Source of the DNA: Novosphingobium sp. 28-62-57 | GTDB taxonomy: Bacteria > Pseudomonadota > Alphaproteobacteria > Sphingomonadales > Sphingomonadaceae | NCBI GenBank assembly: GCA_002256985.1 | Contig: NCGO01000003.1 | Coordinates: 153,212-217,211 of the forward strand | Direction of reading: 5' to 3' | Length of the DNA stretch: 64,000 bases | In this document: positions 25,578 to 35,500 of the stretch, one piece after another | How positions within the stretch are numbered: the stretch's first letter is position 1 | Layout: each line of letters opens with the position of its first letter | Program-made: the position numbers and the translations under genes | Notes under the pieces: generated by a model | What the model was told of the DNA's origin: nothing | What the model saw: the letters and a program-made list of their open reading frames with translations, nothing else | Databases searched by the model: none

Positions 25578-26165
25578 TCAGGCCCGCTCCATCGCCGCCT
25601 TGTAAATGCTGGCGCGGGGGGCCGCGAACAGGCGCATGACCATCGGTTCAAAGAACGACAAGGGCAGCGTATCGTAGTTCGGATCGAACGCCGGGCAATC
25701 ATACTTCTCGATGAATTCCGCCGTTGCTGCGGCAAAGGGGTGATCGGCAAACTTTTCGCGCATGTCGCGATCCAGGCCGATGAAGTGGAAGAAATTGTAG
25801 CCCTGAAAAATGCCGTGGTGCTGCACGATCCAGTGCAGTTCCTCTGTCAGAAAGGGCTTGAGAATGGCCGCCGCCACATCCGGGTGGTTATAGGCCCCCA
25901 GCGTGTCGCCAATGTCGTGCAGCAGGGCCATCACGACATAATCCTCATCCCGCCCATCGCGAAAAGCGCGGGTGGCGGTTTGCAGGCAATGCGTCAGCCG
26001 ATCCACCGCAAAACCGCCGCAGTCGCCTTCGAGCAACCGCAGATGGTCAAGCACACGCGCGCCGCCGCTGCTGGCATATGGGCGCATATGCGTCATGATC
26101 GCATCCCAATCAGCCTGCGTGCCTTCGGTCATGCTGTGGAACTTGGCGACTGGCAGATCGTCCAT
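25578..26165 (-). CDS. HD-domain protein, possible MIOX/PhnZ-like diiron oxygenase
   Basis: This roughly 195-residue protein has an HD-fold metal layout: VDRLTHCLQTATRAF, LLHDIGDTLGAYNHPDVAA, WIVQHHGIFQG and a late Asp in CPAFDPNYDTL. HD hydrolases usually need H...HD...D. Here the extra His residues (LLHD, YNH, QHH) match the arrangement in PhnZ and myo-inositol oxygenase, which are mixed-valence diiron oxygenases acting on C-P or C-O bonds. That assignment is an inference. The ATG at 26165 has GGGAGAAGG seven bases upstream; the ATG at 26174 lies directly against that site, and 26189 is also possible. It is upstream of an acyl-CoA ligase on the same strand. Confidence 0.75.
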   Translation of the reverse strand: MDDLPVAKFHSMTEGTQADWDAIMTHMRPYASSGGARVLDHLRLLEGDCGGFAVDRLTHCLQTATRAFRDGRDEDYVVMALLHDIGDTLGAYNHPDVAAAILKPFLTEELHWIVQHHGIFQGYNFFHFIGLDRDMREKFADHPFAAATAEFIEKYDCPAFDPNYDTLPLSFFEPMVMRLFAAPRASIYKAAMERA

Positions 26166-26375
26166 CGGCTTCATCCTTCTCCCGCGCATCGCGGCGCGCT
26201 GTTCTTGGCCAGCAGACTATCGCGTTTATGGCGCATGGGAAGGGGATAAAGGTGCGAAATGCTGGAGTGTATTGCTCCATCATCGGCATATTCGCGGTTG
26301 AGAGCGCCGGTGCTGCAAAAGCGCAAGCAAACCCCCTTGCCCCCGCGCGCCTATCAGACTAGGGGCGTCAACAGT

Positions 26376-26452
<77 letters not shown>

Positions 26453-26596
26453 TTTCACAAAATACACGGAAAAGTTTCACCGCAGGCCCTCCCGGGCGAC
26501 TGCGGCCAAACCGGTTGATGCCAACCTGCGAGGCATGCTGCGGGGGCTGCCATGCTCCCGCCCGACCAGACGCGGTCGGGCGGGAGCGGGCCGGGT

Positions 26597-29500
26597 TCAG
26601 AAGGCGTAGCGGATGCCGCCCTGGACTTGCCGTGCGCCGCCCTTGGGTGCGATGTCGACTTCGCCGGTGAGGTAGGCAGACAGGCCTGGCGCCAGATTGG
26701 CCGAGACGCCGCCCGAGGCGTGGGCGAAGGTGCGCAGGGCCTGCGCGCCGTCGATCGTGAACTGGCCGCCGAAGCCTGCGAGCGTGCCGGTGGCGCGGAT
26801 GGGATCGCCGCTGGCCAGATGCCGCACGCCTGCGCCAACCCACGGCTGGATCGCGCTGGTGGTGCTGGCGTGCAGTGCCAGATCGCCGTTGATCCAGGTG
26901 GCCTGATAGCTTTGCCGCACGACCGAAAGTGCCGCCGCGCCGCCGCCGGTTTCTGCCACGGCCCCGCGCGTCACCCGCGAATAGGTGACGCCTGCCGAGG
27001 GGCGCAAGTGCAGGCCGCCGCTGCCAATCGGCAGATCGAATGCCAGCTGCGCATCATAAGTTTCCCCATGCAGCGTATAGCGCCCTTGTGCAGCGCCCGA
27101 GACCGGGGCGCGGTTGGTATCGGCATCGGACCGGTCAAAGATGGCCGCAGCGGTAAAGCGCAAGGCGCCTGCTGCCACTTGCGCCTTGGCCCCGAAGAAG
27201 GTGCCGCGGGCGCGGGTCTGTGCGCCCAGATCGGCAATTTCCTGCCTTACGCTTGACCGCCCGACAAAGGCAGACAGGCCCAGCGCGCTGGTGCCATAGC
27301 CGATCCCGCCAAGGAAGCCTTCGCCCGCCTGTGCAGCCGGTGCCGTGCCAATGGGCCGGGCAGCCATATCGCGCCCGGCGGCAAAGCCCTGACCGAACAC
27401 GAACAGCCCGCCGTTGTCCTCATCCGCACCTGCGACTGCCACCGCGCGCACCGTCTTGGCCAGCACGAGCCCGTTTTCCAGCGCCATCGTGGCGGCAGAT
27501 GCATAAGGTTCAGGGCTGAGCCGTGCGACCACGGGCAGCACTGCCGAGCCATCGAGCGCCGCAAAGGCCGGGGTGAGCGCAAGCCCGGCATCGCTGACGG
27601 TACCAGTGAGCAGACGCTCGTTCAGGTAATTGACCGTGGCCGCGCCCTGCCCGCTGATCCCGGTCGGCAGGGTAAGCGTGCCGAGCAGATCGATCGAGTC
27701 TGCATCCTGCCGGATAAAGCCGAAGACGCTGCGGTCCTTGACGACATTGGTGAAGCTGCCGGTGATCCCGCCAGTGGTGCTGATCAGGCTATAGGATTGA
27801 CCCGGCGTTGCCTCACGCACACCGCTCAGCACCAGTGTGGCGCCGCTGGCGATGCTGGCCGCGCCGTTGACGATGATCTGATCGCTCACCGCGTTGGTCA
27901 TCTCGAACACGGTGGTCGAACTGCTACCCAGCGCCAGCGTACCGTTGACCGTGAGCGTGCCGGGCGAGTTGCCGGGCAGGAGCGTGCCATTGATCGTGGC
28001 CGATCCGGTCACCGTCCCGCCGCTCATGAAAGTTGCGCCCGATGCGATCACCACATCGCCTGCCAGCAGCGAGCCTGCCCGGCCAATCAGCGTGCCGCTG
28101 GCCAGATCGATCCGCCCGCGCAAGGTGCCTGCCACATCGATCAGTGCCGCAGAGCCGCTGTTGCGCAGCGTGGCTGTGCCCAACGTGGATGTGCCCTGCG
28201 TGGATGTGCCCAGCGCCATGGTCGCGCCGCTGTTCACAAGAAGCGAACCGCTGTTGGTGAATGTCCCACTCGTCGTGAAAGTGCCCGCGCCGACCATGAA
28301 CATACCGCTGTTGGTCACCTCGCCAGTATGGCTCAGGTTGCCGTTGGTCAGCACTTCGCCGCTGTTGACGATGGGGCCAACAAGCGTGCCTGCCACTTGC
28401 GCTCCTCCGCTGTTGGTCAGGCGGCCGGTGATCGTGCCGGCAGAGAGCAACGTGCCGCGATTGTCGAACACGCCGGTCAAGCTGCCGGTGGCGGTGTTTT
28501 CAAACATGGCGCCTGCGCTGTTGGTCACGTCGCCGGTCCATGCACCTTCGTTCTGCACCTGCCCGGCATTGGCAAGCGGCGATGCGGCAAGCGTGGTGCC
28601 GCTGGCGACCATCACCGTCCCGGCATTGCTGAAACTGCCACTTACCGCGCCGGCCAGCGTGGCGCTGGCACCGCTGGCATTGACCAGCCCGCCGTTCAGC
28701 GCGCCGGTGGAGGCCAGCGTGCCATTGTTGGTGACAAGGCCCCCAACGCTGCCTGCATTGCCGAACGCGGCATCGTTGGCCACTGCCCCTGCCAGCGCGC
28801 CGCCACTGGCGAGCGAGAGCGTGCCTGCGCCAATGGTGGTGGTGCCGGTGTAGCGGTTGGCCCCGCCCAGCACCAGCGTGCCGCCGCCCGTCTTGGACAG
28901 GCCGCCGGTGCCGGTCATCACGCCGTCAAAGCGGGTGGATGCGGCGTTGCCTCCAACCGTGATGTTGGCCGTGCCCAGTGTGATCGTGCCGCTTCCGGCA
29001 AGGCTGCCGAGCATGGTCGCAAAGCCGCCAAGATCCAGCGTGCCGTTGGTATCTTGGGTAAAATCGTCAATGCCGGTGGTGATGCCTGTCAGCGTGATCG
29101 CCCCGCTATTGCTGACCATGCCGTTGAGCGCGCCTGCCAGAGCGGCCGTGCCAGAGGCATTGTTCACCAGTGCGCCGGACAACGTGCCCGTCGAGGTGAA
29201 GCTGCCGGTGTTGGTCACTGTGCCGGTGATCATCCCCGCATTGGTCAGGCTGCCATTGGCCGCAATGGCCAGTGGGCCGCTCCACGTGCCGCCTGCAAGG
29301 TTGCGGGCAACACCGCCTGCATTGACTTGGGCGTTCGCCGTGATCGCTCCGGCATTGGTGATGGTCCCACCGCTGTCGGCGCGCAGCAGCGCACCGTCTG
29401 CCAGCGTGATCGCCCCACCCGCAAGGTTGGCAAGCACCGCAGTGGCACCCGACACGTTTACCCCGCCACCTGTCAAGGTGCCGACGTTCTGGAACAGGCC

Positions 29501-32500
29501 GTCCGTCACTTCGGACATGACGCCAGTGACGTTGTCCCAAGCACCGTTGTTGGTGATGGTCCCGGCCGAACCGACGCGGAAGAAGCCGTTCCACCTGAAG
29601 GCATTGGTGGCGCTGCCTGCACCTTGCACCAAGCCGCCGTTCCAGATGAAGTTGTTGGTGATCGTGCCCGCGCTGGTGCCCCCGTTGGTAACAGCGCTGT
29701 TCACCGTGCCGTTGTTGGTGATGGTGCCAAAATTGGTGATGCCGGTCGCGGTCAACGTGCCGGTGCCGCCGCCGATAATCGTCGTGGCACCAGCTTGCGT
29801 GGTGAAGTTTCCGCTGAGATCAAGCGCCCCGGCGATTACCAATCCGGTGGCGTTGGTGCTGGCATGGTTGAAGCCGCTCAGCCCGCTCCAACGGGCTCCG
29901 CCCAGAACCTGCGTCAGGCCCGCCCCGCTGGTCTGCGCAAAGCCGTTGCTGGTAAGGTTGGCATCCACGATCAGCGTGCCTGCGCTGCTGATCGGACCAT
30001 TGAGAATCCCCGATACGGTGGACGTGCCCGACAATTGCATCAACCCGCCCTGCACCGTGCCCGAGGACGCAAAGTCGCTGGTGTTGATCACCTGCCCGGT
30101 GACGGTGCCGCTGTTGGTAAAGCTGCCGCTGTTGTTCACCTGCCCGGCAATCACACCGCCTGCAGCCAGGATCAGCCCGCCTTGGTTGATACGGGTCTCG
30201 CCCGCATAGCTGTTCACGCCGGTCAGGGTAAAGGTCCCCGCGCCCGCCTTGGTAAGACCGCCATTGCCGCTGATGACCCCGCCAAAGCTGGTTGAGGTGC
30301 CATTGCTGCCAGTGGTGAGCGTCGCAGCGCCCAGCGATACCATACCGTCGCCAGCCAAGCTGCCGATGCTGGTGGAGAAGCCGCCAAGGGCAAAGCTGCC
30401 CGCAGCCATCTGCGAAAACGCGCCGATGCCGGTCGTGGCACCAGTCAACGTGATCGCCCCGCTATTGCTCACCGCCCCATTCAGTGCGCCTGCCAGATTG
30501 ACAGCACCGCCCGTCGCATTTGTGAGGGTACCGTTGATTGTCCCGGTCGAGGTCAGTGATCCGGCGTTGGTTATGCCGGTCGCAGCAGTAAGCGTTCCGG
30601 TTGCACCAATGGTGAGCTGCGCGTTTGCATTGTTGGAGAACGCACCGTTCGTGCCAAGGCTGCCATTGATGGTGAAGGCATTTGGAGCGGTGCTCGAGTT
30701 CAAGACACTGGCAATCCCGGTCCAAGCCGCGCCCGCATTGACCGTTAGACGGCCTGTGCCGATGTTGGTCACTGCGCCCGTCGTGGCCAGATTGCCGTTG
30801 ACTGTTATCAATGCGGCATTGCTGACCTGAGCAACCGCGCCAGACAGCGTGGCCGAGGCACCGAAATTGTTGTTCAGCAGGCCCTGCAAGTTGCCGGTAG
30901 AGTTAACGGTCCCAGAATTGTCGACGATGTTGTTGATCGTCCCGGCATTGGTGATCAACGCTCCCGTAGCATTGAGAATCCCTGCCTGATTGATGGCAGG
31001 TATGGTCAGCACGCTGCCCCCAGAACCAATGGTCAGGCGTGAATTCGATGCGTTGATGAAATTCCCGCTGACCAACAAGGAGCCATTGACGGTGAAAGCA
31101 TTGGCAGTGGTGCCAGAATTGCTGACAAAGGTGAGCCCTGACCAGGTCGCACCTGAATTAACGGTGACAAGGCCAGTCTGATCGTTGGACAAGGCCGCAT
31201 TGCTGGCCAGATTGCCGGTGACCGTGATTGTCCCTGCATTGCTGATCGTACCATTGGCTGTGCCTGCCAGATTGGCCTGCGCACCAGCGTTGTTTGCCAA
31301 TCCGCCCAGCAATCTGCCAGTCGAGGTCAGCGTGGCATTGTTGGCGACCGCACTGGCAATCGTGCCAGAGTTGACCAGCGTTCCGCCCAGCACGGTCGTG
31401 CTGCCACCATAGGTGTTGGTTCCACTCAGCGTCAGCGTGCCTGCGCCCGTCTTGGCAACCGATCCCGTGCCCGAAATCGCGGCCGAAATGGTTGCGCCAA
31501 CACCGCTTGTCGTGTCGATCCCGGTCGGCCCGTTGAACGCAAGGCCCGATGCCGCATCGCCACCGGCAATGACATACCCATTGGTCCGGAAGGCAAGGCC
31601 TGTCGGCGCAAGGGTGACGCCCGGTGCAATCGTGACGGTCCCGCCAATGGCACCGGCAAACACGGCCTGGAAGCCGTTGCCTGCCCATGCGCTGCTGAAC
31701 ACGCCATCCTGATCGGTGAAGTTGCTGTTGGTAAGGTTCCAGGTACCGCTTCCACCCACCACTGCCCCGGTCGGCGAAGTCGTTGTGCCGTTCCAGAAGA
31801 TCAGGTCCCCGGCCGATACGGTATTGAGCACCACTGTTCTGCCGCTTAACGCCAGCGTGCCAAGGAAAGCGCCGCTGAGTGGGCTTAGCGTCATATTGTT
31901 GATCGCACCGCTGAGCGTGCCGAATTCGAACAGGGTGTAAGTGCCCCGCGCAAAGCCTGTGCCGCGCGCCACGTTGATCGTGCCACCGTTAAGCGCAAGA
32001 TTGCCGGTCACGCGCATCAGGTCATTGTTCGGCCCACCCGCAAGGCCCGGTGTGCCCAGTTCGAAATTGGTAATCGACCCGGTATTGAGCGTGAGCGAGC
32101 CGACCGTCAAAGTCCCCGGGCTGAGGCCCGCTGCCAGCGTCCCGCCGCTGTTGATCGTCACTGCACCGGCAATCGTGCCGGTGCCACCCAATGTGCCGCT
32201 GCCACCGACTTCAACCGTGCCGCCGAAATCGCCGGTAACCCGCAAGGCCCCTGCTTCGACGAAAGCCGCTCCGGTATAACCGCTGGCATTGCCCGCAAGC
32301 GTTGTCGCCCCGGTGCCGATCTGACGGATCGTGCCCGCCCCGGTCAAAGTCCGGTTGATGGTCTGATTGGCCGAGCGGTTGAATACGACCGTCGCACCTT
32401 CTGCGATCGACATCTGCGTGGTGAGGCTCGTGCTGCCGACCACACCGCCAAACCCGCCAGTGCCGAACTGCAGCGTTCCAGCGTTGACATTGATCTGACC

Positions 32501-35500
32501 ATCAAAGCCGAATTGGGTTCCCAGAGTCAGCCTGCCGCTGCCTTCCTTCACCAGAGTTGATGATGCCAGGCCATTGACGAACAGGCTGCCCGAGTGGGTC
32601 TGATCGGTGGCGTCCCCCACGGTCAGGGTGGTGCCTGATCCCACGCCCACACTCCCGGCGCCGGAAATATTGCCGATCCGTTCGGACGCAGCTGTGAAAA
32701 ACGATGCGCCGCTGGCGATGGTGACCAGCGCCGTATCGGCGATCGTATTGCTGGCTCCCATGCCGACGGACAGGCTGCCATCATTGATCGCAACATTACC
32801 GGTGAAGCTGTTGCTGCCGAACAGGGTCACCGTACCATTGCCGTTTTTGATAAGGCCCCCAGTGCCGGTGTTGATAGCGCCCTCAACCAAGACAAATTCA
32901 TTCGTACTTGAAAGGGTCAGGGTGTGCCCATCGCCGGTAATATCGCGCAGCAGACTGAGCCGAGCCGTCCCACCATTGATCAGCGTATCACCAGTAAGGG
33001 TGATCGCGCCGTTCAGGACTACAAAGCCGCCAGTGGTCAGGGCACCGGCACCGGCAACGCCTGTGCCCGACAGGGTCAGCGCCTCGTTGATCTGGAGGTT
33101 GGTGCCCGAAATCGCCAGCGTCGCGCCGTCGATCACCGTGGTCGCACCAAAAGTACTGCCCAGCCCCGACGCGTTGGTGATCGTCAGCGTGCCGGCCTCG
33201 ATACGTGTGTCGGTTTCATAGGTGTTCGCGCCTGACAGCGTCAGATTGCCGGTGCCGCGCTTGATGAAGTCGCCGTCTCTTGGACCGCCCTGCGAAATGA
33301 CACCGCTGAAGGTGGTGTCGGAGGCGTCTCCGACAATCACAGAGCCACCCGCCTCAAAGCGCAGTTGGCCGCTGCCCGCCAGCGAACCGATCCTTTCCTG
33401 CGAGAATACGGCAACCCGCAACATGGCCCCGGATTCGATTGTGACACGCCCGGTATCCGAAAGCGCTTGACCGCCCGTGACCTGCAATTCACCGGCACTG
33501 ATCAATGTATCGCCCGTAAAGCTGTTGGGACGAGTCAGGCTCAGCGTGCCTGCCCCGATCTTCTCAAACCCGCGCGGGCCATTGATTTCGGAGATAACGC
33601 CTGACTGGAACGCACTGCCGGTCAACACCTGGAGTTGGGTGGTGTTCGAGTTGATTTCGATCCCTGCGCCGTTGTTGATGTTGTCGGCATAATCGATGAC
33701 AGAACCAGTGGTGCGGATGACGGCACCCAGCCCCCCGGACGCCTGGCTGCTGCCCAGCCGCAGCGTGCCTCCCGCCAGATCGATCCCGCCAGTAAAGGTG
33801 TTGGTCCCGGTCAGCGTGAGGATGCCAGTGCCCTCTTTGGTGAGAGTGCCCGTCCCGCTGATCAGATTGGCCAGCGTTAGATCGTTGGAACGGTTGACAA
33901 CCAGAGCGCCGAAATTCTCGATTTCCCCGCCGCCAAGGCTGCCCGTGGTGCCGCCATTGCCAAGCTGGATCGTGCCTTCGATGATCCGGGTGGTGCCCGC
34001 ATAGGTGTTTGCCCCGGTCAGGATCACCGTGCCGGTCCCGCGTTTATCGATCCGCGCGATAGCGCTGTCAGACGAGATCACGCCGCTGAATGTGGTATTC
34101 GACGCATCGCCGAAACGGATGCCCGAACCGTTCTGATTGGCACCGAATAGCTGCAGATTGCCGCCGCCTGAAAGGCTGCCGAACGTTTCCTGAATCGCCC
34201 CGATCAGATGGACGGCGGCGCCTGTTTCAATCGTCAGGAGGCCGGTGTCCGACAGGCCAAGACCGCTGCTGCTGATCTCCAATACGCCGTCCCTGACCTG
34301 CGTATCGCCGGTGTAACTGTTGGCGCGTTGCAGGCTAACCGTGCCGGTGCCTTCCTTGATCAAACCGCCCGTGCCCAGGGCTAGAGCAGCAACGACGCTG
34401 ACATTGCCGGGACCGCCAAAGGTAAGGGTCTGACCCGTGCCTGTGCCCGCAGATGTGATCGGTGCTGTAAACACCAAAAGGCTACTGCCAACCTCGATCC
34501 GGCTATTAGAGGCCAAGGTCGTAGTACTGTTGAGAAAGTTGTTGGAACCGGCGCTCCGCAGCGCACCGAAGCCCGCCGGGCCCGCACCGTTGAGAGTGAG
34601 GGCTTCCGACAGCCTGATATCGCCAGTAGATCCATCCAGAATCAGCATCCCGCCGTCTTCAATCGTCGTGCCGCTGCTGCTATCGCCGAGTGCATTTTGA
34701 TTGGTGATCGACAGCGCGCCGGCCAGAACTCTGGTCAACCCGGTGTAGGTATTTGACCGGGACAGCAGCAGAGTCCCTGCGCCATCCTTGGTAAGCCCGC
34801 CAGTGCCAATATCGATCACGCTATTGACGCGCAGGAGGCCGCTACCGCCAAGGGTCAGGTTAAAGTTATTGCCAGTGATCCCGCCGGAAATGCCCGCAAA
34901 ACCAGACGACGAATCCGAATTGATCCGCGCATCCGCCGTCAGCGTGATCGCGCCGCTCAGCGTCGGGATGCCCGACACGAACCGGATCGCGCCGTTATTG
35001 GCCACACCATTGCCCGCGATGCTGAATGCCTCGGCGACGCTGATATCGCCCTCAATCTCAACCGTCGCACCACTTTCGACCGTGGTGCCCGCAGCGGTGG
35101 AGCCAAGCGCCGTCGCGCTAGCGGCCCTGAGCGTGCCAGCCGATACGGTGGTCAGCCCGGCATAGGTGTTCGCCCCCGACAGCGTCAGCATGCCGCTGCC
35201 ACGCTTGGTCAGTCCGCCGGTGCCGTCGCTGAAAAGGATGATATTGCCACTGAAAGTCGTGCTGGAATCATCGCCGACAATGATCGTACCACCGCTCTGA
35301 AGTCGAAGAGTCCCGCTCCCCGAGAGGCTTCCGATGGTTTCCGTATTGGAGATTGACTGACCAACAGTACCAGCATCCAAGATAAGACGACCGGTATCCG
35401 ACAAGGCCGAACCGCCAGAGAACTGCAGGAACCCGCTTTTGATATGCGTATCGCCGGTATAGGTGTTGGTGCGAAAAAGCCCGAGGATGCCGGTGCCTTC

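Noticed and set aside
27797-30295. Long open frames on the plus strand over the autotransporter (for example 27797-30295 and 28857-30209)
   Set aside because: They are opposite-strand readings of Gly/Thr/Ala-rich repeats. Their own composition (Arg/Gly-rich or Pro/Val-rich) lacks any domain, and the minus strand has a clean signal peptide to barrel gene.
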